DNA of 64,000 bases from Roseiconus lacunae (GTDB taxonomy: Bacteria > Planctomycetota > Planctomycetia > Pirellulales > Pirellulaceae). The translations under genes and the position numbers were made by a program. Location of the stretch: the NCBI RefSeq assembly GCF_008312935.1, contig NZ_VSZO01000015.1, forward strand, positions 62,001-126,000, read 5' to 3'. The notes beneath the pieces are model-generated. The model worked only from the letters and a program-made list of their open reading frames with translations, was not told the DNA's origin and ran no database searches. This document shows, in pieces, positions 51,698 to 61,474 of the stretch (its first letter is position 1; each line of letters opens with the position of its first letter).

Positions 51698-52765
51698 CTA
51701 CGCCGGGGCACTCGCTTTCTGAGACGCATACCAAGAAATCGTTTCATAAAGCCCCGCCCGAAGATCATGAGTGGGAGAGTATCCGATGCCTTGTTGCGCC
51801 CGGCTGATGTCCGCATGAGAATGCCGCACGTCTCCCTTGCGGAAGTCAGCGTAAATGGGGGCGGGGACATGTTTGATCAGTTGCTTCTCGATCGCGATCT
51901 CCTTAACCAGTCGATACAATTCATTGAGTGAGCATCGGCCGCCGGCTGCAATGTTGAATACATTTCCGGCCTGTTTGACGGGACTGGTTGCCGCCAACAA
52001 ATTGGCTTGAACAACATTGTCGATGTAGCAAAAATCGCGGCTGGTTTCACCATCACCGTTGATCGTAATCGTGTCACCATTCAAAACCGCATCGATCCAT
52101 TTGGGAATAACGGCTGCGTAAGCTCCGTCGGGGTTTTGGCGGGCCCCAAAAACATTGAAATATCGCAATCCCGTAGCACAGAAATCAAGCGAATTCGCGA
52201 AGGCGATTGAATACAGTTCGGCGACGCGTTTTGAAACTGCATATGGTGATAACGGATTTCCGATATCCGACTCTATCTTTGGCAGTTGAATGCTATCGCC
52301 GTACACGGAGCTTGATGACGCATAGACAAAGTCTTTGACTCCAGCTTGCTGAGCCGCATGAAGCATGTTCAACGTACCGATGACATTGTTGTCATTCGTA
52401 AACAGCGGGTCCGCAATCGATCGCGGAACGGAACCGATTGCGGCTTGGTGTAGCACGCGGTCGACGGTTTCGACGGCGCGTTTGCAATCATCGATTCTCC
52501 GCACGTCGCCTTCGATGAACTGGAAGTTTTGCCAATGATCTGGACCGACGTTTTCCTCTACAAGCTGCAGGTTATGCCGAAATCCTGTCGAGAAGTTATC
52601 CAGGCCGACGACCCGTTGGCCTAGTTGCAGCAGAGTTTCTAGAAGATTCGAACCGATGAAACCGGCCACACCAGTGACCAACCAAGTTCGAGAATCTTTC
52701 TGAATTAGTTCTCGCCATCGGGAGACGTCTCGATCGACAATCGTGGATTGATTTATAGGATTCAT
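51698..52765 (-). CDS. UDP-N-acetylhexosamine 4-epimerase-like (WbpP/TviC type)
   Basis: The 355-residue protein is an extended SDR. The NAD-binding motif is GVAGFIG at 32-38. SSSSVYGDS near 150 and YAVSK (Tyr175, Lys179) are the catalytic parts. GLRYFNVFGARQNPDGAYAA and INGDGETSRDFCYIDNVVQA match UDP-GlcNAc/GalNAc 4-epimerases such as WbpP and TviC. It would supply UDP-GalNAc or a related sugar. It is separated by 132 bases from the initiating transferase and by 34 from the downstream end of the GT gene upstream. About 25 residues before the Rossmann fold are also typical of this subfamily. Confidence 0.88.
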   Translation of the reverse strand: MNPINQSTIVDRDVSRWRELIQKDSRTWLVTGVAGFIGSNLLETLLQLGQRVVGLDNFSTGFRHNLQLVEENVGPDHWQNFQFIEGDVRRIDDCKRAVETVDRVLHQAAIGSVPRSIADPLFTNDNNVIGTLNMLHAAQQAGVKDFVYASSSSVYGDSIQLPKIESDIGNPLSPYAVSKRVAELYSIAFANSLDFCATGLRYFNVFGARQNPDGAYAAVIPKWIDAVLNGDTITINGDGETSRDFCYIDNVVQANLLAATSPVKQAGNVFNIAAGGRCSLNELYRLVKEIAIEKQLIKHVPAPIYADFRKGDVRHSHADISRAQQGIGYSPTHDLRAGLYETISWYASQKASAPA

Positions 52766-52799
52766 CGTATCTTATGGAAAGAATTACAGTGCAAATGTG

Positions 52800-54020
52800 T
52801 CACACATCGAAGGACGATTTTTTCGCTAACGCAGCGCGGTAGGTCGTTAACAACGAATTCCAAACGGCTTGTGGCTGAAAATCGTTGGTAACTCGGTTTC
52901 TAGCAGCGTCACCATGAGCCTTGCGAAGTGGCTCGGAAGTGAGGTAACGTTCGATAGCCGAGGCTAATGCGATGGAATCTTTCGGTTCGACAAGACTTCC
53001 GGTAGCCCCGTCGACAACCGCGTCGGTGCAACCGGTGACATTGGTCGCAACTACTGGGATACCCATCGCCGCAGCTTCGAGAACAACGTTGGGGAAGCCT
53101 TCACGATAGGTTGGAAGCACCAGAACATCGATCAGTTCGTAGGCTGGGACGGGGTTGGCGAGCATTCCGGTGCTGAAAACGTTCGGATCTGATTGGATCA
53201 GCTTCGATACCCATTCGGGCAGATCGGAATTTGCTTCGTTCGGTCCGATGCACAGCAATCGCAAGTCCGTATGCGTTTTCCGCAGTTCAATAAATGCCTC
53301 TGCGAGTTCTTGGCTTCCTTTGTCGGCCGAGAATCGACCGACAAATCCAATGACTTTTGTGTTATCCGGAAGTCCGAGCGTCTTTCGAAGTCGCATCGCT
53401 TGTTCGGCAGTGTCGGCGGTTCGGCTGAAGCGAGCGACGTCAATGCCATTCGAGCTTTGTGGGGTGAGCACGAATAGCTTCTCTGGGCGATCAAGTTCAA
53501 GCTCGACCGCTCGCTCACGGAGGCTTTGGCTAACACAGATGGTGAAATGAGAGAATCGGCAAGCGACTTTTTCCATTGCAAGCAGCGCGGATGCCGCGAA
53601 TCCTCTTAAGCCGTCAGCTCGCATCCCGCGCAGCGTATAGATCCGAATCGGCACCCCGGCGATTCGAGCTGCGATGCTGCCAATGAATCCAGCCTTGGGA
53701 GTACTGTAATGTATGATGTCGGGTGAGTGCCGTCGCAGGATTCGTATTAGCTTGAGCAGGGCGACAATGTCTTTATAAGGGTTGGGATTGCGATCCATTT
53801 CCAAACCGATCGTTGAGACCCGTTCACGTTCGGCTGTTTGGTCAAGTAGATCGCCTGGCGCCGAAATAACGGTGACATCAAAGCCCGCTTCTCGCATGTA
53901 CGCCAACTGCCCACGGAGTAGGATGTTCGCGGACATCGGCGACGTAATGACTTGGAAAAGTTTTGGACGTTGCTTCGGATAACCGTTCTCGTGCGATTGA
54001 TTTGATTCACGCGAAGTCAT
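52800..54020 (-). CDS. Glycosyltransferase family 4
   Basis: The 406-residue GT-B enzyme starts its first domain with PKLFQVITSPMSANILLRGQ, like WecA-linked or PglA-type transferases. IGFVGRFSADKGSQELAEAF and EGFPNVVLE (E-x7-E) bind the donor, with MGIPVVATNVTGCTDAVVDG after it. An earlier in-frame Met at 54218 would overlap the upstream gene by 188 bases, so I chose 54020, which leaves 10 bases between them. Members of this subgroup often add the second sugar to undecaprenyl-linked acceptors. The sugar is not known. Confidence 0.88.
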   Translation of the reverse strand: MTSRESNQSHENGYPKQRPKLFQVITSPMSANILLRGQLAYMREAGFDVTVISAPGDLLDQTAERERVSTIGLEMDRNPNPYKDIVALLKLIRILRRHSPDIIHYSTPKAGFIGSIAARIAGVPIRIYTLRGMRADGLRGFAASALLAMEKVACRFSHFTICVSQSLRERAVELELDRPEKLFVLTPQSSNGIDVARFSRTADTAEQAMRLRKTLGLPDNTKVIGFVGRFSADKGSQELAEAFIELRKTHTDLRLLCIGPNEANSDLPEWVSKLIQSDPNVFSTGMLANPVPAYELIDVLVLPTYREGFPNVVLEAAAMGIPVVATNVTGCTDAVVDGATGSLVEPKDSIALASAIERYLTSEPLRKAHGDAARNRVTNDFQPQAVWNSLLTTYRAALAKKSSFDV

Positions 54021-54030
54021 AACAGCGGTT

Positions 54031-55137
54031 TCAGCGGGCTTCGGTGACCGACTGATAGAGGTGAACAAGCCGATCAAGCATTGTTGACAGACCGAATTCT
54101 GTTTTCGCGCGCTCACGGCCTCGTCGTCCCATGAGTGATCGTTTGTCGGGAGATTCGACCAGCAGACGCATCGATTCGCAAAGTGAATCCGGGGCGTCTG
54201 GGGGAACCACAAAGCCACTTTTTTGATCGGCGATCAACTCGCTAACGCCACCGACGTCCGTTGCAATCACGGGTAGTCCGGACGCCATCGCTTCAAGAAG
54301 CGAAAACGGAAACCCTTCCCAGCGAGAGGTGAGTACGGCAACATCCGCGGCGGGCCAAAGCCGCCCGGCGTCAGACTGGTAGCCGACGTACTGAACCGAG
54401 TCGTCAAGGTTTCGCGATCGAATTTCGTCCTCGAACGATCCGGTGAAGTCCTTTCCGACTAGCACCACTTTGAAACCCGATGTAATCGACCGTAGGCGTG
54501 CGACCGCGTCAAGAAGCATGGCGTGGTTTTTCGCGGGCCGTACATTGGCAATCATCATGAAGATGACGTCGTTACCGGTCAGTTTGAGTGCTTCCCTAGC
54601 CGCCGTACGGGCACCACCGTTGCAGCAGTATCGGTTGACATCAATACCGTTGTAAATCGTCACCAATTTTTCATCCGGTATCTTCTCGCGCCGCGCGAAC
54701 GCACGACTGACCGCATCTGCGTTTGTCATGTAGCGATCGACACAAGGCGATGTCATTCGGTCGAGTGAGACGTGGTACCACTTTCGCCAGTCGTCTGTAC
54801 TGACCTGACCCGAAATGATAGATGCATCGCAGGCCAACTTTGCGGTCACTCGGCCGACCAAGTTTGCGCGAAGGCCGTAGATGTGAATCACATCGGGGCG
54901 TCGTTTGCGAAGCGTTTTATACAGCCGGGGAGCGACTAGCCAGCGGTTGACACCTTCGTGCGGGATACTGTGAACGGGGACACCCGACTGTTCCCAGAGC
55001 GGGGCGGCGTTACTGTGTGATCGGAGGTTAAGAATGTTCGCATCATGTCCCAAAGCATTCAGTTCGGGAACGACCCAGCTTAGTCGGCGTTCAATCCCGC
55101 CGAGACCTGGATTACTTAATAAGAACGTGATCTTCAT
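54031..55137 (-). CDS. Glycosyltransferase family 4
   Basis: The 368-residue GT-B enzyme begins MKITFLLSNPGLGGIERRLS, with the usual acceptor-side loop. VRPAKNHAMLLDAVARL near 215 and EGFPFSLLEAMASGLPVIAT near 280 bind the nucleotide sugar. I start at 55137, where the family homology begins; an earlier Met at 55233 would overlap the upstream acyltransferase. It lies 16 bases after that gene and 10 before the next, so it is in the same operon. The specificity is unknown. Confidence 0.88.
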   Translation of the reverse strand: MKITFLLSNPGLGGIERRLSWVVPELNALGHDANILNLRSHSNAAPLWEQSGVPVHSIPHEGVNRWLVAPRLYKTLRKRRPDVIHIYGLRANLVGRVTAKLACDASIISGQVSTDDWRKWYHVSLDRMTSPCVDRYMTNADAVSRAFARREKIPDEKLVTIYNGIDVNRYCCNGGARTAAREALKLTGNDVIFMMIANVRPAKNHAMLLDAVARLRSITSGFKVVLVGKDFTGSFEDEIRSRNLDDSVQYVGYQSDAGRLWPAADVAVLTSRWEGFPFSLLEAMASGLPVIATDVGGVSELIADQKSGFVVPPDAPDSLCESMRLLVESPDKRSLMGRRGRERAKTEFGLSTMLDRLVHLYQSVTEAR

Positions 55138-55153
55138 TTTCGCGCTTACTCGG

Positions 55154-55747
55154 TCATTGCTCGTCGGATTCCTGTTCCGTCGTTTCCCGTTTGGTGCAAC
55201 CGGGGACCAGATCGGGGCGAAACGTTCGATCAACGATGCTATCCGTCCGTTCTAAGAACGTATCGCCGACCATGTCCGAAGAAGCCGGAAACCGTTCGAG
55301 TGCCTTCCGCTTATAGTCATCAAAGTTTCCGATGATTCGTGCCGGTGCACCACCAACGACGCTTCCACTTGGCACGGATTTCGTGACCACGCTTCCGGCC
55401 GCGATGATGACACGGTCGCCGATGCGGACGCCGGGGTGAATGATCGAGCAAACACCGATGAATACGTCATCGCCGATGACGATGGGAGCGACTTTGTGAC
55501 GCCGACCGCGCTCGTCAGCAATAAGCGAAGTAGCGCCATCGTGCGTTAAGAAGAATACTTCGGCCGTGATCGTGACCCGGTTGCCGATCGTAATAAGCCA
55601 TGGTTCGGTGCTGATTCGCGTCGTAATAACACGACAATCGTCGCCCACCTTGACCCCCATGAATCTCGCCGCCGCGACGCCGCCGCCAAAAAGACGAATG
55701 ACATGGTAAAGCAATAACTTAGACTTGCGAACAAACTTGGAATGCAT
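55154..55747 (-). CDS. Hexapeptide-repeat acyltransferase
   Basis: The 197-residue protein has a left-handed beta helix. [20 protein letters not shown] and [20 protein letters not shown] open the repeats, with the likely active His in THDG near 85; [20 protein letters not shown] and [20 protein letters not shown] continue, followed by [11 protein letters not shown]. This is the WcaF/maltose-acetyltransferase pattern, so it probably acetylates a sugar of the polysaccharide. The start at 55747 precedes [11 protein letters not shown]. It lies 13 bases after the stop of the upstream GT gene. A second, different acyltransferase lies at 56975. Confidence 0.88.
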   Translation of the reverse strand: MHSKFVRKSKLLLYHVIRLFGGGVAAARFMGVKVGDDCRVITTRISTEPWLITIGNRVTITAEVFFLTHDGATSLIADERGRRHKVAPIVIGDDVFIGVCSIIHPGVRIGDRVIIAAGSVVTKSVPSGSVVGGAPARIIGNFDDYKRKALERFPASSDMVGDTFLERTDSIVDRTFRPDLVPGCTKRETTEQESDEQ

Positions 55748-55760
55748 GTCAGATCGCGAA

Positions 55761-56978
55761 TCAATTTTTGCTTGCGGAAAGTTGTTCAAGAAACTGCATG
55801 ATGGCGCGTCCATGTTTTTTGTGGCAGAATTGCAACCGGCAAGTATCTTTGCCCGATTGCCCGATCCGGCGTGACTCGTCTGCCGATTCACTGAGTTCTG
55901 CGAGTGCGTTTGCGACACGTTCTGGTTGATCCCCTGGCGGGATCGTCCACGCATTTTCACGGTGCCGAAAGTAAACCGATAGATCGCCTACGTCGGACAG
56001 AATCACAGGTTTTCCGGCTAGGAGATAATCCGGCAATCTGGTCGGCAAGCAGGCACGAGTTTGGATCTCGTCTTCACGAAGCAGTACAAAGCAATCACTT
56101 GACTGAAGGTATTGCCGAAGCTCCTCGTCGGAAACCCAACCGGTCAATATGACACGTTCTTTTAGGATCGGATCTTTGTCGATTAGCGCACGTACGTTTC
56201 TGCCGTTACTTCGAGAGTGGACTGAACCAACGATGACAAGTTCCGCATCGATCCGGTTCTCGATCGCTTGCTTTAGTCCGGCGAGCATCGTTTCTGGAAG
56301 GTCACGCTCCGCCAACTGACCTAGGTACAGCATTCGAAATCGATGGGGCCGAACATTGGGTCTCGAATCCGAAGTCGGAAATCGATCGTCGTCAGCATCG
56401 CCGAGAACGGGGACCTTCAAGGTCGGCGTTCGCTTCGACGTTGCGAATGCTTCAAGCCAACTTGAAATTGCGATCACGCCGTCAAGTCTGGGAAGCAGGC
56501 GGTGAAGACAAAGCCATTGGTCGAGCGACTGAAGCATGAGAACGCGTTTGAACGTCACCGGGTGATATTCGGTGATATCCATGATGCAGGGAATGTTAAG
56601 TTGCCGGCAGTGTGACGCAATCGGACCGCTAATGATTCCGGAATGTCCGTAAAGAATGACCGCGTCGATGCGCTCGCGAGCGATCGTTTCCCTCGCGTAT
56701 TGCCGAAAAGAATGGCGAAGCCGAATCGCTCGGGCTAGATAAAACGGCAGGATTCGCAGCGGACGAGACCATGCGATGTTGAGAAACTTGATTCCGTGTC
56801 TGTCGGTTTCCCATCGCTCTGACGAATCGGTTGGTGTCGCTGTATTCGAGACAAGTTTCGCGGCAAGTACATAAGGTTTAGCGCCGCACGATGCCAGTCC
56901 CCGAGCGAATTTCTCAATTCGATTCGCGGCGGCGCCACCGGTGGGATAGTCGACCGGAAGAACAATAAGGACGTTCAT
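55761..56978 (-). CDS. Glycosyltransferase, GT4-like
   Basis: The 405-residue GT-B enzyme starts [40 protein letters not shown] near 240 opens the donor domain. The expected E-x7-E motif is replaced by [20 protein letters not shown] near 330, so donor binding must differ somewhat. I chose the Met at 56978, which overlaps the upstream acyltransferase gene by 4 bases (ATGA); an earlier Met at 57056 is less likely. Its sugar is not known. Confidence 0.82.
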   Translation of the reverse strand: MNVLIVLPVDYPTGGAAANRIEKFARGLASCGAKPYVLAAKLVSNTATPTDSSERWETDRHGIKFLNIAWSRPLRILPFYLARAIRLRHSFRQYARETIARERIDAVILYGHSGIISGPIASHCRQLNIPCIMDITEYHPVTFKRVLMLQSLDQWLCLHRLLPRLDGVIAISSWLEAFATSKRTPTLKVPVLGDADDDRFPTSDSRPNVRPHRFRMLYLGQLAERDLPETMLAGLKQAIENRIDAELVIVGSVHSRSNGRNVRALIDKDPILKERVILTGWVSDEELRQYLQSSDCFVLLREDEIQTRACLPTRLPDYLLAGKPVILSDVGDLSVYFRHRENAWTIPPGDQPERVANALAELSESADESRRIGQSGKDTCRLQFCHKKHGRAIMQFLEQLSASKN

Positions 56979-57625
56979 TGTGCGTCGTTCGAGATCTGAG
57001 GGGAGTTCTCGGAAGAGGGAAGATCTCGAATGAAGCGAGCTGGGACACCGCCCCAAACTTGGTTCGCCGGGATCGATTTGGTGACGACGCTGCCTGCACC
57101 AACGATCGAAGCTTTCCCGATAGTGACATCTTTCAAAATAATGGTTCCGGAACCGATAAACGCGTCCGGGCCGATGACGATCGAACCGGTTGTAATCGGT
57201 CCGACGTTCTCTCTGCGTGCGACCGGATCAAGCTGATGAAAGTCGGTGTCATAGATTTCGCATCCGCCACCGATGAAGGTGTTGTCGTGGATTTCCACGG
57301 TCTGCTGTGAGATGATCGTGGTGTTTGAAATTGCACAACCATCGCCAATGCGTAGTCTGCCATTACGCCCGATCCAAAAAGCCATTCGTCGATCGGCACC
57401 GACGAAATTCGCGCTCCCGGAATTGATCCGAACGCGATCGCCAATCGAAAACGTTCCGGCATTGAAAATCCGAAGGCATCCGCGAACACGAAGTCGTTTT
57501 CCGCATCGTGCGCCCCAATACCAAAGTCGGATTCGTGAAAGCGGGGACCAGAAAAGAAGTGACGCCCTAGAAGTGATCACAAAAAGGATCAGCCTAGTCG
57601 TTTGAAGGACGGTTCGGTTAGCCAC
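56975..57625 (-). CDS. Hexapeptide-repeat acyltransferase, WcaF-like
   Basis: The 216-residue protein is a left-handed beta helix, with RVRGCLRIFNAGTFSIGDRV, then ISNTTIISQQTVEIHDNTFI and IVIGPDAFIGSGTIILKDVT. The ending IPANQVWGGVPARFIRDLP is the usual cap of WcaF/LbH O-acetyltransferases. A hydrophobic and basic N-terminus (about 30 residues) may touch the membrane. The likely active His is in DTDFHQLDP near 131. It overlaps the polymerase gene by 8 bases and the next GT gene by 4. It likely O-acetylates a sugar of the repeat unit. Confidence 0.87.
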   Translation of the reverse strand: MANRTVLQTTRLILFVITSRASLLFWSPLSRIRLWYWGARCGKRLRVRGCLRIFNAGTFSIGDRVRINSGSANFVGADRRMAFWIGRNGRLRIGDGCAISNTTIISQQTVEIHDNTFIGGGCEIYDTDFHQLDPVARRENVGPITTGSIVIGPDAFIGSGTIILKDVTIGKASIVGAGSVVTKSIPANQVWGGVPARFIRDLPSSENSPQISNDAQ

Positions 57626-58934
57626 GCTGATCGGTTCCCCCGAATCGCGAAAGGACTAACATCGGGGGAAAGTAGGAAAGCAACGAATCGGGTGACAATC
57701 CAAACGGAACTGTCATGAACTGGACAATCAGCACGGGGAAATAGACGACTGCCGTCAAATTACAGGGGTTAGCAAACCAGGATTTAGGTCGGATTCGAAT
57801 AGCCGCCATCAGAATTGAAACAAACAGACAAAGCATCGCAACGCCGCCCTTCAACGAAAAAACCAAAATGCCGAAGTGCAGTGTCAGCCATTGTGCGGCA
57901 GATTCTTTTTTGATCGCTTCTCTGGCATCAAAGTATCCGCCAAGTCCGCGGCCGATGAATGCTTCAATACCGACTTGCTTGAAATAGACTTTGATTTCGT
58001 CAAATCGAGACCCAAGGATCGGATGCCCCTCCGGGTCTAGGAATCGAAACAGCAACTGCCTTCCTGATTCTGTAAAGCAAAACGCTATCGCGCCGACCGC
58101 GGAGGTTGCGGCGAGTGACGCGGTCAAGACAATTCGGCGTCTAGAGTCAAACAGTGGTCTGAGAATGATGAACGAGAGGATGAGAAGTGCGAACATTCCA
58201 GAGGACGAGCGGAATTTGAACAGTCCGACCTGGATCGCAAAGGCGACAAAGAACGCGACGACTTGAAGGACTTTCCAGCCTTTCCCGCCACGATGCAGCA
58301 TCCCCCAGATTCCGAGGAATATCCCCGAACTGATGAGCGGGCGGAATTGAAATGCGAGGGTGTTTGTTCGCCGTGAACCAATGAACTGGTAGTCCGCGTC
58401 TGCCGTTCCCGCTTCCGTCGTCACCGGGGCCACGATATCTGTCGTCAAGAAAATCAATACCGCTGCGACGTAGAAAACCACGGTCAGTGACTTCGTCGCC
58501 ACGGTCCAGATTTCATCATCGATACCGGTGATCCACAGCGTCGAAAAGAACCACAGTGCGATCAACTCTTTACCGGCTCCCGTGGGGCTGTTACCTCGCG
58601 CGATTCCATACGCAAACAATGCGACTAGAAGAACCTGCCAAAGTCGAATTTTGACCACTTGAATGGTGCGAAGTCGGGCGGTCGAATTCGCTGTGTAAAG
58701 CCGCATGCCGACTACGAAACTGAAAAATGCACTGATGCCGCCGAGTTGTGACACGAGACGCATTGGGATCGGAACCCCCATCACAAAAAACAGCTTTCGA
58801 ATCGCAGTAAAAAACAAAATCGTAAAGCCGAGCAAAATCAGCAATCGCCCAAACTGGGACCGGGACCTTGATCTTTGAAACTCTTTTGCGCGCCGAGAGC
58901 CGGGCATCGTATCGGAGAAATGAATGTGGTTCAT
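57618..58934 (-). CDS. Wzy-like polysaccharide polymerase / O-antigen ligase family membrane protein
   Basis: The 438-residue protein has about ten membrane helices, the first at residues 22-41 (LLILLGFTILFFTAIRKLFF). A periplasmic loop between about 290 and 340 (FLDPEGHPILGSRFDEIKVY then FIGRGLGGYFDA) has the RG/GxG pattern of the Wzy/WaaL family, where loop residues carry out the joining. No strict family motif exists, so the call rests on topology and on the wzx, GT and transferase neighbours. The start at 58934 leaves 16 bases after the upstream gene; the frame is open to 59003. It would polymerise the repeat units in the periplasm. Confidence 0.8.
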   Translation of the reverse strand: MNHIHFSDTMPGSRRAKEFQRSRSRSQFGRLLILLGFTILFFTAIRKLFFVMGVPIPMRLVSQLGGISAFFSFVVGMRLYTANSTARLRTIQVVKIRLWQVLLVALFAYGIARGNSPTGAGKELIALWFFSTLWITGIDDEIWTVATKSLTVVFYVAAVLIFLTTDIVAPVTTEAGTADADYQFIGSRRTNTLAFQFRPLISSGIFLGIWGMLHRGGKGWKVLQVVAFFVAFAIQVGLFKFRSSSGMFALLILSFIILRPLFDSRRRIVLTASLAATSAVGAIAFCFTESGRQLLFRFLDPEGHPILGSRFDEIKVYFKQVGIEAFIGRGLGGYFDAREAIKKESAAQWLTLHFGILVFSLKGGVAMLCLFVSILMAAIRIRPKSWFANPCNLTAVVYFPVLIVQFMTVPFGLSPDSLLSYFPPMLVLSRFGGTDQRG

Positions 58935-58950
58935 TGCGATGCCGAACAAT

Positions 58951-59955
58951 TCATGGCCGCGGACTTTGTACAAGAGAACTTGCCCCCGACTCATCGGTCG
59001 CAATTTTTAGCAGGCCGTTGCGGATCATTTCCGGCCATCGCCAAAGTGGATGAAATCGCAGGAGCCGCATCAATACTCGGACACGAAGCGATTTCATGTT
59101 TTTGGGGTCGCAGTTTGGTTGCCTCGTTAGTGAATCGAGTAACTCCATCATCAGAGCCAGCGTTTGCTCACCGACTGGAACTTCACGGCGCAACGATCGA
59201 ACTAAATTGCAAACGGCTGATGATGGAATCGGCCGGCCGAGAAGCTGTTCGACCCAGCGATGACAGACCCGTTCGGCGTTGGCCGACTGTTGCGTGCGTT
59301 TGGTTTCCGAAATCGAACCCCCGTGCCGGCGATAGTAGATGAGCGGGGTTTTCAGGTTTGCGCCTTTGCAATGTTGCAGCATCTCAAACCAGAGCTGTTT
59401 ATCTTGCGAAGCGGCAAACATTGTGTCGTAGGTCAATCCGTGATCACGCAATACCGCCGCACGCATCATCACGGAAGGGTGTAAGAACGATGATGCTCGA
59501 CCCGTCGTTTCGTGCCAACGAATGTCTTCATCGCTATGCGGCATTTGTTGAGTGCCGCGCGGATTTCCGTCTCCGTCAATTGTGATCGCCGAACTGCCAA
59601 GTAAACCGATCTCGGGCTTGCAATCCAAGAAATCTACCTGCTCTTGTAGTCGCGTCGGTAGCATTTGATCGTCAGCGTCTAAACGCGCGATGTAGTCACC
59701 ACGGGCTTGGGCAAGGCCAATGTTGAGTGTCGTGGGCAGTCCTTGATTGCATGAGTTGCCGATCACTTTCGTGTTCCCATGATCGACCGCGAATCGATGG
59801 GCAATCGAAAGCGAATCATCACTCGATCCGTCATCAACAAGGATCAGCTCCCAGTCAGTAAACCGTTGCTCGGAAACGCTTCGCAGCGTTTCGGGTAGGA
59901 AGTGTGCTGCGTTGTAAACCGGGATAATGATCGAAACGAGTGGGCTGTTTGCCAT
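58951..59955 (-). CDS. Glycosyltransferase family 2
   Basis: The 334-residue enzyme has the GT-A fold. VSIIIPVYNAAHFLPETLRS opens the nucleotide-binding domain, ELILVDDGSSDDSLSIAHRF follows, and YIARLDADDQMLPTRL near 98 holds the DXD metal site. FLHPSVMMRAAVLRDHGLTY near 155 and DKQLWFEML contain the acceptor-side Asp. The frame is open far upstream to 60480, but that part is antisense-like to the flippase gene and has no GT likeness, so I start at 59955. It lies 29 bases after the flippase gene. The sugar is unknown. Confidence 0.92.
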   Translation of the reverse strand: MANSPLVSIIIPVYNAAHFLPETLRSVSEQRFTDWELILVDDGSSDDSLSIAHRFAVDHGNTKVIGNSCNQGLPTTLNIGLAQARGDYIARLDADDQMLPTRLQEQVDFLDCKPEIGLLGSSAITIDGDGNPRGTQQMPHSDEDIRWHETTGRASSFLHPSVMMRAAVLRDHGLTYDTMFAASQDKQLWFEMLQHCKGANLKTPLIYYRRHGGSISETKRTQQSANAERVCHRWVEQLLGRPIPSSAVCNLVRSLRREVPVGEQTLALMMELLDSLTRQPNCDPKNMKSLRVRVLMRLLRFHPLWRWPEMIRNGLLKIATDESGASSLVQSPRP

Positions 59956-59984
59956 CTGGGAAATTCGCTGAAACGATGGATGGG

Positions 59985-61382
59985 CTAGCGGCCTAACGGA
60001 TTTTGAATTTTCCAAAAACTCGTGATGGCAGCGACCAGCGAATGGGTGCTGTCGCGAGCGATTGGATGAAACAGGTCCGCGACGATGCCAATCACCCCGC
60101 TGATGGTCAGGCCGACCACAGCACCGTAAAGCCCAAATGACTGAATCAGCAGCGTGTAGCCGATGACCGTTACGGCGGCCTGAATGAACGCCAAGTACAT
60201 CGCATATTTCATCAGGTTTTCTGTGATGATGAACCACATTCGAACGCTGCTGGTGAACAGGACAAACAGCGGAATCGACATCCACATCAATACTGATCCG
60301 GATTCCCGGTAGTCCGGGCCAAAGATGAACGCAAAGCCGAATGACGCGAAGAACGCGATCACAAATAGGGCTGATAGGTAAACGATGATCGTAAGCCGAT
60401 ACAGATTCGTAAGTGATTCGAGAAATGTATCTCGGCCGGTCTGAGCTGCTTTTACGAGAGTCGGAACCAAGGATTGGCAAACCACGTTAGGCAGCAGTGT
60501 CAAGAGCAAGAACACGCGTAACGCGACCGAGTAGATTCCTAATTCACGTTCGCCGAGCAGATCTCCGACGACCAACGCCCCAATTTGAGTCTGGATGGTG
60601 GAGGCTACTCCGGAGGGAATTCGCGGCCAAGCATCCCGCATCAGTCGCGCCATCCAATCGACGCTGGGAGTCCATTGGCGAATCGACTGTCCCGATGCGA
60701 GATAGAAGTAAACCAATAACGCGGCATTGACCCAAACCAACGCAACGTTGGCCCAAATAAACCAGACCATCGTCGCACCGAGGAAGACTGCGACGATCTT
60801 CGCCAGCGACGCTGCCACGGTCGCGGTCTGAACCGCGATGACGTTGTGCTTGGCGAGTACCTGAGAGGTATTCCAGCGTTGTAAAAGGATGAATACGTTC
60901 GCAACGTGAACCAGGGATGCGATGCCGACGAGGTTTTGTGCGATCGTGTCGTCCGGTCGGACGATACGAATTGCCATATTGATCACACCAATTGTCAACC
61001 AACCACTAATGAATCGAAGGAAGCATGCTGATCCAAGGATCGCATAGCGGTCATCGGGATGTCGCACTAAGTCTCGGACTAGCACTTCTTCGAGTCCGAG
61101 CGTCGCCGCGACACGAAACAACGCGACAAACGCCATCGCGTAGTTGAGTAATCCGAAATCTTCAACGCCAAGATACCTTGCGACAACGACACCGACAAAA
61201 AACGAAATCGCCGCGCCCAACAAACGGTCGCTCAGTAACCAGCCAACGTTCGATAAAATGCGGGCCTTTTCGTCCTTCGCTGAAAGACGATTGATGACAA
61301 ACTTCGGAAGCGGAAAACGACTTAAAGAGGACAACTGAACTGGGACAAAGAAATGAGATTGATTCGTTCGGGTTCGGCTCAT
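59985..61382 (-). CDS. Wzx-type polysaccharide flippase
   Basis: The 465-residue protein has about twelve membrane helices and belongs to the MATE/MOP flippase group that moves lipid-linked repeat units across the inner membrane. Family signs are ILSNVGWLLSDRLLGAAISF and YLGVEDFGLLNYAMAFVALF at the start, and GERELGIYSVALRVFLLLTL near 265. The apparent ATG at 61382 lies inside copy C of an interspersed repeat; the first 40 residues up to ILSNVG are not conserved, so a later TTG start (at Leu17, 61334) is possible. The GT2 and Wzy-like genes follow closely. Confidence 0.9.
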   Translation of the reverse strand: MSRTRTNQSHFFVPVQLSSLSRFPLPKFVINRLSAKDEKARILSNVGWLLSDRLLGAAISFFVGVVVARYLGVEDFGLLNYAMAFVALFRVAATLGLEEVLVRDLVRHPDDRYAILGSACFLRFISGWLTIGVINMAIRIVRPDDTIAQNLVGIASLVHVANVFILLQRWNTSQVLAKHNVIAVQTATVAASLAKIVAVFLGATMVWFIWANVALVWVNAALLVYFYLASGQSIRQWTPSVDWMARLMRDAWPRIPSGVASTIQTQIGALVVGDLLGERELGIYSVALRVFLLLTLLPNVVCQSLVPTLVKAAQTGRDTFLESLTNLYRLTIIVYLSALFVIAFFASFGFAFIFGPDYRESGSVLMWMSIPLFVLFTSSVRMWFIITENLMKYAMYLAFIQAAVTVIGYTLLIQSFGLYGAVVGLTISGVIGIVADLFHPIARDSTHSLVAAITSFWKIQNPLGR

Positions 61383-61474
61383 CAGCCGACAAGCGTTAGC
61401 CCCGGTTGTCGCACCGAAATCGTGGCGAACGCCATACGGCTAATCCCAATTTCGAAGGTTGACGAAGCACTAGG
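61375..61474 (+). repeat. Interspersed intergenic repeat, copy C
   Basis: This 100-base copy begins CGGCTCATCAGCCG, a small palindrome, and ends GACGAAGCACTAGG. It fills the space between two minus-strand genes: the flippase ATG (61382-61380) lies in its first bases, and the stop codon of the glycosyltransferase gene (TAG, 61472-61470) lies in its last bases. It matches copies A and B on the same strand. Confidence 0.75.

Noticed and set aside
59956-60480. Upstream extension of the GT2 gene by 175 codons
   Set aside because: It lies within the flippase gene on the same strand in another frame, and family homology starts at 59955.
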